Shown here piece after piece: positions 1-6,707 of a stretch of 8,551 nucleotides of DNA. Made by a program: the position numbers and the translations under genes. The notes beneath the pieces were generated by a model. The model ran no database searches and had not been told where the DNA came from. It worked only from the letters and a program-made list of their open reading frames with translations. The stretch comes from Treponema sp. (GTDB taxonomy: Bacteria > Spirochaetota > Spirochaetia > Treponematales > Breznakiellaceae), in assembly GCA_031281855.1 (NCBI GenBank), contig JAITEW010000344.1, positions 1-8,551 of the forward strand, in the 5' to 3' direction. How positions within the stretch are numbered: the stretch's first letter is position 1; each line of letters begins with the position of its first letter.

Positions 1-2
1 TG

Positions 3-1247
3 TATTTTCTCGGCGACAGGCTTGAGGTAAGCAGGGATATTGCGGCCAGCCTGGCCCAGGGCGCAAACGTTGTGGTAAAGATCTCCATAAGCCGGGGAGA
101 GAGGCTTTTTGTCCCTCAGAAGATCCTTCTTTTCGATCTTTTTCCCCAGTCCATGGAATGTACCGCTTTTCCGGCTGTAATTAATAGAAAGATCCCGCCG
201 AAAGGAAGGGGGGGGGTATATTTTGATTACACCGTTGTTCCCAGAGAGCGGGGTTTCTGGCTTTTTACGGGAATTGAACTGCTGCTATCCTCTCCTCTCA
301 GATTTTGGCGTTATAAGGTTTTTCACAGATGCGAGACCCGGGGGCGTACCTATCCGGACTTTACCAAAATAAAGGCCCTTGCGGGGGCGGATCTCCGGGC
401 CCTTCTGGAACGTACAGGGGTGAAAAACATACGCCCCAGGGGCCAGGGGTTGGAATTCAGGAGCCTCAGGGATTATCAGGAAGGGGATTCTATCAGGGAT
501 ATTGACTGGCGGGCCACGAGCCGCCGCCGTTCGCTGGACGGAGGCTGCAAATTCATAGTCCGTGAATACCAGGAAGAACAGGATCAGCAGGTGCTTTTTT
601 TACTGGATACAGGATACCGCCTTCACCGCCTGGAAAGCCCCGGCGGTTCAGTTTCGGGCAGTCCCCAGGCTGGGTCCGCTGTTTTCAGGCGCACCCAGTT
701 TGACAGCGCCCTTGAGGCGGTGCTTCTCCTTTCCTGGGTAAGCCTGAAGCACGGGGACAGCGTAGCTGTAGGAACTTTCGGCGGCGTTTCGCGCTGGCTT
801 TTCCCGCGAAAAGGGATAAGCGCCTTCCCGGCTCTTATGAACGGCCTCTATGATCTTTCGAGCTCTCCGGTTCCTTCTTCACCCTTTTCGTGCCTCGAAG
901 ACGCCCTGGCCAGGCTCAAACGCCGGACCTTCATCGTCCTTATCAGTAATTTCCGGGAAGAGGACGGCGAATCCCTTTCATGGATCCTGAAGCGCATTGA
1001 AAGGCGCCATCTTTTGCTTCTTGTGAGCCTCAGGGAAAAGGACGCCGAAAGCCTGGCCGGCCGCTTTCCGGCTACTACCGAAGAAGCCCTGGAGACTGCC
1101 GCCGCTTTTTCCTACATGGTTTCCCGCAGGGACCTCTACCGGACCTGGGAGCACTCCGGGCTCCTCACCATGGAGGCCCCTGCGGAAAGTCTTTCTACAG
1201 CCCTCATCAACCGCTACCTCCAGGTGAAAAGGTCGGGCAGACTGTGA
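3..1247 (+). CDS. DUF58 (vWA-like) family protein, 5'-truncated by window edge
   Basis: The frame is open without a stop from position 3, so the gene begins upstream; 414 residues are visible. The GTG at 72 is only the first start-like codon inside the window and should not be taken as the start, because the codons before it (reading YFLGDRLEVSRDIA) fit the usual DUF58 lead-in to a beta-rich domain. The DUF58 signature is clear: RGQGLEFRSLRDYQEGD, then RDIDWRATSRR, then REYQEEQDQQVLFLLDTG, the last being the first strand of a von Willebrand A-like fold. The MIDAS-like motif is degenerate (DTGYRL, without the usual serines). A Gly/Ser/Pro-rich insert follows it. Family members normally have two N-terminal membrane helices, which would lie outside the window, and often sit beside MoxR AAA ATPases and Bat/vWA genes; molecular function is poorly defined. 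A run of nine G lies in the gene. Family assignment is strong, role uncertain. Confidence 0.88.
   Translation, partial: YFLGDRLEVSRDIAASLAQGANVVVKISISRGERLFVPQKILLFDLFPQSMECTAFPAVINRKIPPKGRGGVYFDYTVVPRERGFWLFTGIELLLSSPLRFWRYKVFHRCETRGRTYPDFTKIKALAGADLRALLERTGVKNIRPRGQGLEFRSLRDYQEGDSIRDIDWRATSRRRSLDGGCKFIVREYQEEQDQQVLFLLDTGYRLHRLESPGGSVSGSPQAGSAVFRRTQFDSALEAVLLLSWVSLKHGDSVAVGTFGGVSRWLFPRKGISAFPALMNGLYDLSSSPVPSSPFSCLEDALARLKRRTFIVLISNFREEDGESLSWILKRIERRHLLLLVSLREKDAESLAGRFPATTEEALETAAAFSYMVSRRDLYRTWEHSGLLTMEAPAESLSTALINRYLQVKRSGRL
208..216 (+). repeat. Poly-G tract (G9) inside the DUF58 coding sequence
   Basis: Nine consecutive G residues encode part of an Arg-Gly-Gly-Val stretch. The present length keeps the DUF58 frame intact on both sides. 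One extra G would bring a TGA into frame at 224-226; one fewer G would lead to a TAA at 370-372. Poly-G tracts of this length are known slippage sites in treponemes, but usually in promoters or antigen genes, so phase variation here is inference. Confidence 0.85.
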
Positions 1248-1253
1248 TATATT
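1224..1253 (+). promoter_or_regulatory. Candidate extended -10 promoter for thiM
   Basis: TGATATATT at 1245-1253 contains a TG-N extended -10 followed by TATATT (5 of 6 to consensus). GTGAAA at 1224-1229 gives a weak -35 (4 of 6) at 18 bases spacing. The predicted transcript start is near 1260, about 15 bases before the thiM ATG. The TG-A of the element is also the stop codon of the upstream DUF58 gene. Co-transcription with the upstream gene is equally possible, since the gap between the genes is only 27 bases. Confidence 0.4.
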
Positions 1254-1262
1254 TTTTAATTG

Positions 1263-1270
1263 CGAGAGGA
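1263..1270 (+). promoter_or_regulatory. Ribosome binding site that fixes the thiM start at 1275
   Basis: GCGAGAGG lies four to five bases before the ATG at 1275. It argues against the in-frame TTG at 1260, which lies upstream of this Shine-Dalgarno sequence and has no purine-rich site of its own. Confidence 0.7.
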
Positions 1271-1274
1271 TCAT

Positions 1275-2072
1275 ATGATAAAAGCTGAATCGGTTTGGAA
1301 CGATGTCGTAAAAATCCGGGAAACCCCGCCTCTGGTTCATAACATCACGAATTTTGTCGTTATGAATAACACTGCCAACGCGCTTCTGGCTATCGGGGCT
1401 TCTCCGGTAATGGCCCATGCTGAAGAAGAGGCCGCCGATATGGCGTCTCTGGCAGGGGCGCTGGTCATCAATATCGGGACCTTAAACCCCCAGTGGATCA
1501 GGGGGATGGAAATAGCTATGGACAAGGCAAGGGAACGGCGGATACCTATTGTCTTTGATCCTGTAGGCGCCGGGGCTACGCCTTACCGTTCCCAGACGTG
1601 CAGGGATCTCCTTTCGGCATACCCCCCTGACATCATCAGGGGAAACGCCTCTGAAATCGGCGCCCTTGTTTCCGATGCCGTTATGACCAGAGGGGTGGAC
1701 AGTACCTTGTCTTCCGATTCCGCGGCTGATTCGGCACGGCGCCTGAGCGGCCTGTACGGCTGTGTTGTTTCTTTAAGCGGCTCTACCGATTACATTGTGA
1801 AAGACGGTAATCAGATTCTTATTTTTAACGGCCACCCCCTGATGCCCAAAGTCACCGGTCTGGGCTGCACCGCTACCGCCCTTACCGGGGCTTTCGCTGC
1901 AGTAAACGCCGATTATACCGCAGCAGCGGCGCACGCTATGGCGGTAATGGGCATAGCCGGGGAAATCGCCGCGTCTACCACCAAAGGCCCCGGGAGTTTC
2001 CAGTCTGATTTTCTGGATGCCTTGTACAACCTGAGGGAACAGGATGTCCGGGAACTGCTGAAGGCCGGATAA
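1275..2072 (+). CDS. thiM: Hydroxyethylthiazole kinase
   Basis: Cytoplasmic kinase that uses ATP to phosphorylate 4-methyl-5-(2-hydroxyethyl)thiazole, the thiazole salvage step of thiamin biosynthesis; the product is later joined to HMP-PP by ThiE. The 265-residue length is typical. Family motifs appear in order: VHNITNFVVMNNTANALLA near residue 22, the SPVMAHAEEE segment, INIGTL, FDPVGAGA near residue 96, the RGNASEI loop, and GLGCTATALTGAF, where Cys198 falls at the active-site position known in the Bacillus enzyme. The ATG at 1275 is preferred over TTG 1260 because of the Shine-Dalgarno at 1263-1270. It lies 27 bases after the DUF58 gene and converges with the methyltransferase gene across 23 bases. 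No thiD, thiE, thiazole transporter or TPP riboswitch is visible, so if the pathway is complete those genes are elsewhere. Assignment is very secure. Confidence 0.96.
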   Translation: MIKAESVWNDVVKIRETPPLVHNITNFVVMNNTANALLAIGASPVMAHAEEEAADMASLAGALVINIGTLNPQWIRGMEIAMDKARERRIPIVFDPVGAGATPYRSQTCRDLLSAYPPDIIRGNASEIGALVSDAVMTRGVDSTLSSDSAADSARRLSGLYGCVVSLSGSTDYIVKDGNQILIFNGHPLMPKVTGLGCTATALTGAFAAVNADYTAAAAHAMAVMGIAGEIAASTTKGPGSFQSDFLDALYNLREQDVRELLKAG

Positions 2073-2095
2073 GGCCGCCGTTACACCGAACAGGT

Positions 2096-3130
2096 CTACT
2101 GCTTCTTCATCACGAAAACCGCCGCTTTCTTCCCTGAGACGAGGATGGGTATGGTCCGGATTATGGGGAGTTCCGGCGTCTTTTCAGCAGCCAGCCTCAG
2201 TTCCTCGTTTTTCGCGGTAAGCGCCACTGCCAGGCATCCGGTTTTAAGGAGCCCCGCGAAAACGGCGATCATGTTATCGTAAAATTGCTGCAAAGGGATA
2301 TTTGTTTCCTTGTACAGGCCCCAGGGGGGATCGGTGATGACAGCGTCAACGGAACCTTTCGGGATATATTCAAAAACCGAGTCGATATTGACCGGGATGA
2401 CTTCGCAGATGCCGGCGCTTTTTCCTTTGAGTTTTTCCCTCGTAATTTTCAGAGCCCTGTTGTCTATGTCAAAGGCGTACATCTTTTTAAAAGGAAAATG
2501 CTTTGTCCGCTGTTCGGGGATTGAGCCGTAACCGCAAAAGGGATCGACTGCCACATCCGTGTGCTTAGGTTCCGAAAGTTTGCACAAAAACCATGCCAGT
2601 TGGGGCGTCAGCTCCCCTGGGTGCAGTTGCTTTTCAAAGGAAGCGTGCCTGGTCAGGCGCTTCATAAAAACCGAAAAACCTTCGTTTCGGTATAAAAACC
2701 AGAACTCCGTGTCAGGGGCGCTCCGGTTCACTTTGAGTCCCGATTCCCGGGCAATGAAGCGTTCCGTTTCCTGCCTCAGGGTTTCGCTGATTGCCGCGGG
2801 CTTGTTCTCAAAGGAACAGAAGATACGGAAGGTTTTAATTTTGCCGTTGTTTTCGGAGATAACCGGGCTGCTCCGGGCCGTAGCGGCTTTCTTCATGTGC
2901 GCTTCAAGAGGAGACTCCCGGCCTTGAGCTTCAACAGCATGCTCCATGATGCTAATCACCATAAAGATATTATTGAAACAATGAAAGTTGAGTTTATCGT
3001 ACGTACAGGGCGTGTCGAAGACAACCGCCCCGTCGAGGAGTTTTACGATTGACGCGCCGCGAAGGCGCTCCAGGATTATTTCTTTTACCGTTTCCTGCAT
3101 CCCAGGAACAAAAGAAGCGTAATAGATCAT
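2096..3130 (-). CDS. THUMP-domain class I SAM-dependent RNA methyltransferase (UPF0020/Trm14-TrmN-like)
   Basis: A 344-residue protein. The first residues (MIYYASFVPGMQE) match the opening strand of THUMP methyltransferases, supporting this start. Residues of about 60-165 read as a THUMP RNA-binding domain, including FRIFCSF, LKVNRSAPD and, at its end, LHPGELTP. The C-terminal half is a Rossmann methyltransferase: motif I DPFCGYGS at 196-203, an acidic strand end YAFDID after it, and motif IV TDPPWG at 266-271, the (D/N)PPW type of amino-group (N2-guanine or N6-adenine) methylation. By family the likely product is N2-methylguanosine in tRNA or rRNA; the substrate position cannot be read from sequence. 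It starts 7 bases after the nrdJ stop and only a weak Shine-Dalgarno is seen (GTTCAGG abuts the ATG), so translational coupling to nrdJ is likely. Fold is secure, target inferred. Confidence 0.85.
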   Translation of the reverse strand: MIYYASFVPGMQETVKEIILERLRGASIVKLLDGAVVFDTPCTYDKLNFHCFNNIFMVISIMEHAVEAQGRESPLEAHMKKAATARSSPVISENNGKIKTFRIFCSFENKPAAISETLRQETERFIARESGLKVNRSAPDTEFWFLYRNEGFSVFMKRLTRHASFEKQLHPGELTPQLAWFLCKLSEPKHTDVAVDPFCGYGSIPEQRTKHFPFKKMYAFDIDNRALKITREKLKGKSAGICEVIPVNIDSVFEYIPKGSVDAVITDPPWGLYKETNIPLQQFYDNMIAVFAGLLKTGCLAVALTAKNEELRLAAEKTPELPIIRTIPILVSGKKAAVFVMKKQ

Positions 3131-3137
3131 CCTGAAC

Positions 3138-6100
3138 TCAACTGCACCCTGTGGTTCCTCCGCAAGTGTCGCATTTCATGCAGGTGCCGTTGCGGACCAG
3201 TGTGAAGGAGCCGCACGCAGGGCAGGGGTCTCCTTCGTAACCCTTGATCCGGGCCAGCATGATCTGGTTGTCCAGGCTCCCTGGGCGCTGCGCTTCGGCT
3301 GTGTCGTTTTTGGTGCCTGTGGACAGGAGATCGTCAGGCTTCACCTGGCCCAGATCGGCCCGCTTGAGGTAGCCTATAGCCAGATCCCGGAAGATGTAGT
3401 CGATGACGCTCGTGGCTATCTTCACATAGTCGTGGCCCTGGACCACGCCGTTTGGCTCGAAACGGCTGAACGTGAAGGCGTCAACATATTCCTCCAGAGG
3501 GACGCCGTACTGGAGCCCCAGGGAGACGGCAATGGCGAAACTGTTAAGGAGGCTGCGGAAAGCGGCGCCTTCTTTGTGCATGTCCAGGAAGATTTCGCCC
3601 AGGCTGCCGTCTTCGTATTCGCCTGTACGGATAAAAATGGAATGGCCGCCGATTTTGGCTTTCTGGGTATAGCCTGCCCTGCGGTTAGGCAGAGGCTTGC
3701 GCAGACCCCTGTCCCTGCCGGTAATGCCGCCTGCTGGCTTCCTCCGGTCAGGGCTGATCCCCGGGGTATAACCCTGGCTTTCCATGCCGCGCTCTACTCC
3801 CAGGATAGTGTCCGCCAGGGGATCGGTACCGGGGGCGAAGGACGACAAGGGCTGGGACAGTTTGGAGCCGTCCCGGTAGAGGGCCACCGCCTTGAGGGCT
3901 TTGCGCCAGGCCATCATGTAAGCGCCTTTTACGTCTTCGTAATCAGCGGCGTTGGGCATGTTGATGGTCTTGGAAATGGCGCCGGTGATAAAGGGCTGGC
4001 ACGCGGCCATCATCTCCACATGTGCGGTCCAGGGTATGGACCGCCTGCCGTTCTTCCCTGACGGAGTGGCGGTGTCGAAGACCCTGTAGTGTTCTTTTTT
4101 AAGGCCCGGCGCGCCTTCAAGGCCCATGGTCCCGCAGGCGAATAATTCGGCGTTCTCAATATCCTCTGAGCTGAAGCCCAGGTATTTGAGCAGGCTGAAA
4201 CCCGGGACGCTGTAAACCGCTTCGGGTATCTTTAGTTTTTTCTCTACAAAATCTTTGCCCAGTATCCAGGGGTTGAAGACACCTTCCAGGTTCAGGGCAG
4301 GCTTCACCGCCTCTGCCGCGGCTGCCAGGGCTTCGGGGGTAAAGCCCTTTGCGGCGAGGTTTTCGGGGTTGATGACCGGAGCCCCGGCAAGGGTTTTGCG
4401 CCCTGTAGCGTAGGCGATGATCGTTTCGATTTCCTCAGGCTTGTAGCCCAGGGCTTCCAGCGCAGGAGGCACGGACTGGTTGATGATCTTGAAATAGCCG
4501 CCTCCGGCAAGCTTCTTGAATTTGACCAGCGCGAAATCGGGCTCCACTCCTGTGGTGTCGCAGTCCATAAGGAGGCCGATGGTGCCTGTAGGGGCTATGG
4601 CGCTCACCTGGGCGTTGCGGTAGCCGTGCTTTTCCCCCAGTTCCAGCGCCCGGTCCCAGGCCGCTTTGGCGGCGTCCAGCAGATATGCCGGGCAATGGGC
4701 GGCGTCGATCCCTACCGGAAGGGTGTGGAGATTCTCATATTCCGCACCAGGAGCGTTGTAACACGCCCGGCGGTGGTTACGGATAACAGTGAGCATCTGG
4801 GCGGCGTTTTCCCTGTATCGCGCGAAAGGCCCGAGCCCCAAGGCCATACGCGCCGACTGGGCGTAAGCCTCGCCGGTGAGCAGCGCCGAAAGGACCCCTG
4901 CTACGGCCCGGCCTTCAGGGGAGTCGTAGGCCAGGCCCATGATCATCAGGAGGCTCCCAAGGTTGGCAAAGCCAAGACCCAGGGTGCGGTATTCCCAGGA
5001 GAGTTCGGCGATCCGGGGCGCAGGGAACTGGGCCATGGCCACAGAGATTTCCAGTATTACCGTCCAGATCCTGACGGCATGGAGGTAAGCTTCAACATTG
5101 AAGGTCCTGGTTTTCAGGTCATAGAAAAGGGCTAAATTAATAGAAGCTAAATTGCAGGCCGTGTCGTCCAGGAACATATATTCCGAACAGGGGTTGGAAG
5201 CCCGGATCTCCCCGCCTGACGGGCAGGTATGCCAGTCGTTAATAGTGGTGTGGTACTGGATGCCGGGGTCGGCGCAGGCCCAGGCCGAACGGGCCGCGGC
5301 GTCCCAGAGCCTCCGGGCTTTGACGGTTTTTTCAACTTTCCCTGTCACCCGCCCGGTGAGGTTCCAGTCCCCGTCTTCCAGCACCGCCTTCATGAACTCA
5401 TCGGAGAGCCTGAGGCTGTTGTTGGAGGACTGCCCTGACACGGTGTTGTACGCGTCGTCGTCCCAGGCTGTTGAAAACACCGCCGGGTTCAGGTCCTTGT
5501 CGCCCTGTTCCAGCCGCCTGAGGAGCTGATAGAGGTAGCTGGCGGGGATCTTGTCCTCTAAAGCCTTCTTCAGCGCCGAAGCGAGTTCGTGGTTTTTTTC
5601 ACCCTTGAACCGGTCGCTGTCGGGGCCTCTGAAACCGGTCAGGGCTTTTTTGATCCCTTCAAGGTGTTTCTTCACCACCAGGGAACCGGTGACCATAGAA
5701 GCCACCTTGTGCTCTTCTTCCTGCTTCCATTCGATGTACTTTTCAACATCAGGATGATCCGCGTCAAGGGTCACCATTTTGGCCGCCCGCCGGGTGGTCC
5801 CTCCGCTCTTGACAGCCGATGCCGAACGGTCCCCGATTTTCAAAAACGACAGCAGCCCCGAAGAAACCCCGCCGCCGGAGAGCTTTTCGTTGACGGCCCT
5901 GATTTTCGAAAAGTTTGACCCAGTCCCTGATCCGTACTTGAAGAGCCGCGCCTCACGGGTCACCAGGTCCATGATACCCCCTTCGTTCACCAGGTCGTCC
6001 TGGATGGAAAGGATATAACACGCGTGCACCTGGGGCCGTTTGTAGGCGCTGTCGGATTTTTTCACCCTGCCCTCTGCAGGGTCGAAGTAGTAGTGCCCCT

Positions 6101-6590
6101 GTGCGGGGCCATCGATGCCGTAAACCGAGTAGAGCCCGGTATTGAACCATTGGGGGCTGTTAGGCGCCGCCATCTGGTGGGCCAGCATATAACAGGTTTC
6201 ATCGTAAAAAGCCTTTTCGTCCTCTTTGGTATCGAAGTAGCCTGTCTGGCGGCCCCAGTCCATCCAGGTATACGCGAGACGGTGAAAAACCTGGCGGGCG
6301 TCGTGCTCGGCCCCGTCTTTGGGGAGTTCCTTACCGGGATCTTTCGGCCCGCTTTCAGGGGCCCATTTCTTCCATTCATAGATCCTGTCAGCAGGGACCC
6401 CTGCTTTACGGAAGTACTTTTGGGCGATAATATCCGCTCCTATCTGGCTCCACGAAGAGGGGACTATCACCGTCTCTTCGGAAAAAATCGCCTTCCCGTC
6501 GGGGTTGCGGATTTCGCTTTTGCGCTTCTCCCAGACAATATCCTTATAGGGCCCTGAAGCCGGGTCCGTAAACAGCCGTTCGATTTTCAT
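3138..6590 (-). CDS. nrdJ: Adenosylcobalamin-dependent class II ribonucleotide reductase
   Basis: Reduces ribonucleotides (this family normally uses diphosphates) to deoxyribonucleotides through a thiyl radical generated from adenosylcobalamin, without oxygen. The 1150 residues fit the long NrdJ form with a C-terminal zinc-ribbon tail (about 1150-1270), not the roughly 640-residue Thermotoga form. Visible motifs: MAAPNSPQWFNTG; VHACYI with redox Cys191; FKYGSGTGSNFS; NPCSE with radical Cys468, Asn466 and Glu470; redox partner Cys479 in TACNLASINL, spaced 11 from Cys468 as in Thermotoga; APTGTIG. The last 28 residues hold Cys1123, 1126, 1137, 1140, 1143 and 1149, suited to zinc binding and reduction of the active-site disulfide. 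No N-terminal ATP-cone is recognisable, so overall-activity inhibition by dATP is probably lacking. AAGGA seven bases before the ATG fixes the start. It leads an operon with the methyltransferase and has tandem NrdR-like boxes upstream. Confidence 0.97.
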   Translation of the reverse strand: MKIERLFTDPASGPYKDIVWEKRKSEIRNPDGKAIFSEETVIVPSSWSQIGADIIAQKYFRKAGVPADRIYEWKKWAPESGPKDPGKELPKDGAEHDARQVFHRLAYTWMDWGRQTGYFDTKEDEKAFYDETCYMLAHQMAAPNSPQWFNTGLYSVYGIDGPAQGHYYFDPAEGRVKKSDSAYKRPQVHACYILSIQDDLVNEGGIMDLVTREARLFKYGSGTGSNFSKIRAVNEKLSGGGVSSGLLSFLKIGDRSASAVKSGGTTRRAAKMVTLDADHPDVEKYIEWKQEEEHKVASMVTGSLVVKKHLEGIKKALTGFRGPDSDRFKGEKNHELASALKKALEDKIPASYLYQLLRRLEQGDKDLNPAVFSTAWDDDAYNTVSGQSSNNSLRLSDEFMKAVLEDGDWNLTGRVTGKVEKTVKARRLWDAAARSAWACADPGIQYHTTINDWHTCPSGGEIRASNPCSEYMFLDDTACNLASINLALFYDLKTRTFNVEAYLHAVRIWTVILEISVAMAQFPAPRIAELSWEYRTLGLGFANLGSLLMIMGLAYDSPEGRAVAGVLSALLTGEAYAQSARMALGLGPFARYRENAAQMLTVIRNHRRACYNAPGAEYENLHTLPVGIDAAHCPAYLLDAAKAAWDRALELGEKHGYRNAQVSAIAPTGTIGLLMDCDTTGVEPDFALVKFKKLAGGGYFKIINQSVPPALEALGYKPEEIETIIAYATGRKTLAGAPVINPENLAAKGFTPEALAAAAEAVKPALNLEGVFNPWILGKDFVEKKLKIPEAVYSVPGFSLLKYLGFSSEDIENAELFACGTMGLEGAPGLKKEHYRVFDTATPSGKNGRRSIPWTAHVEMMAACQPFITGAISKTINMPNAADYEDVKGAYMMAWRKALKAVALYRDGSKLSQPLSSFAPGTDPLADTILGVERGMESQGYTPGISPDRRKPAGGITGRDRGLRKPLPNRRAGYTQKAKIGGHSIFIRTGEYEDGSLGEIFLDMHKEGAAFRSLLNSFAIAVSLGLQYGVPLEEYVDAFTFSRFEPNGVVQGHDYVKIATSVIDYIFRDLAIGYLKRADLGQVKPDDLLSTGTKNDTAEAQRPGSLDNQIMLARIKGYEGDPCPACGSFTLVRNGTCMKCDTCGGTTGCS

Positions 6591-6597
6591 TGACCAA

Positions 6598-6602
6598 TCC
6601 TT
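6598..6602 (-). promoter_or_regulatory. Ribosome binding site of nrdJ
   Basis: AAGGA on the minus strand, seven bases before the ATG (6590-6588), is a good Shine-Dalgarno. It also forms the downstream end of the promoter-distal NrdR-like box. Confidence 0.75.
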
Positions 6603-6613
6603 ATATATAGCGT
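6598..6613 (-). promoter_or_regulatory. Candidate NrdR box 2 (nrdJ-proximal)
   Basis: Minus-strand ACGCTATATATAAGGA matches 12 of 16 positions of the NrdR-box consensus acaCwAtATaTwGtgt, including the whole central AT palindrome; the right arm is poor (AGGA against Gtgt). It lies 14 bases from the second box, 30 bp centre to centre, close to the 31-32 bp typical of NrdR tandem sites. NrdR is a zinc-finger/ATP-cone repressor of ribonucleotide reductase genes. The AT core could arise by chance, so the paired arrangement carries most of the weight. Confidence 0.5.
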
Positions 6614-6627
6614 AGTTTTTCCAGCGT

Positions 6628-6643
6628 ACACCATATAAAGCGG
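6628..6643 (-). promoter_or_regulatory. Candidate NrdR box 1 (over the nrdJ -10)
   Basis: Minus-strand CCGCTTTATATGGTGT also matches 12 of 16 positions of acaCwAtATaTwGtgt; here the GTGT arm is perfect and the left arm is weaker. It overlaps the candidate nrdJ -10 hexamer, where a bound repressor would block polymerase. The two boxes complement each other in arm quality. Confidence 0.5.
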
Positions 6644-6661
6644 TATTACAAGGTCTGTGAA
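6632..6661 (-). promoter_or_regulatory. Candidate sigma-70 promoter of nrdJ
   Basis: On the minus strand TTCACA (6661-6656, 5 of 6 to TTGACA) is followed after 18 bases by TATATG (6637-6632, 4 of 6 to TATAAT). Transcription would start near 6625, leaving a leader of roughly 35 bases before the nrdJ ATG. The -10 lies within NrdR-like box 1. Confidence 0.45.
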
Positions 6662-6668
6662 CCCGGAA

Positions 6669-6697
6669 TTGAAAACATGAGCCGAAAATCGTATAAT
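6669..6697 (+). promoter_or_regulatory. Near-consensus sigma-70 promoter of the M30 protease gene
   Basis: TTGAAA at 6669-6674 (5 of 6) and TATAAT at 6692-6697 (6 of 6) are separated by the optimal 17 bases. The expected transcript start, about 7 bases after the -10, is around 6703-6706, only 2-5 bases before the TTG start codon at 6708, so the mRNA would be leaderless or nearly so. It faces away from the nrdJ promoter, the two -35 elements being 7 bases apart. Confidence 0.7.
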
Positions 6698-6707
6698 CAT
6701 CAATAGT

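Noticed and set aside
1248..1274. TPP riboswitch before thiM
   Set aside because: The gap is 27 bases and the THI-box sequences are absent.
1260..1274. TTG at 1260 as thiM start
   Set aside because: It would add five residues ahead of the conserved N-terminus and lies upstream of the Shine-Dalgarno at 1263-1270.
978..1418. 146-residue minus-strand open frame spanning the DUF58/thiM junction
   Set aside because: It overlaps two well supported plus-strand genes and has no recognisable motif.
2061..2095. Bidirectional terminator between the convergent thiM and methyltransferase genes
   Set aside because: Only a 4-bp GGCC/GGCC stem (2063-2066 with 2073-2076) without a T run could be found; too weak to annotate.
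3432..4061. 209-residue plus-strand open frame antisense to nrdJ
   Set aside because: It lies entirely inside the conserved nrdJ frame; such long antisense frames are a by-product of its GC-rich codons. No family resemblance. The same applies to 4626-5135 and 6024-6557.
6591..6707. Cobalamin riboswitch upstream of nrdJ
   Set aside because: The region is only 117 bases, too short for a typical riboswitch of about 200, and no B12-box sequence was seen; the promoter elements leave a leader of about 35 bases.
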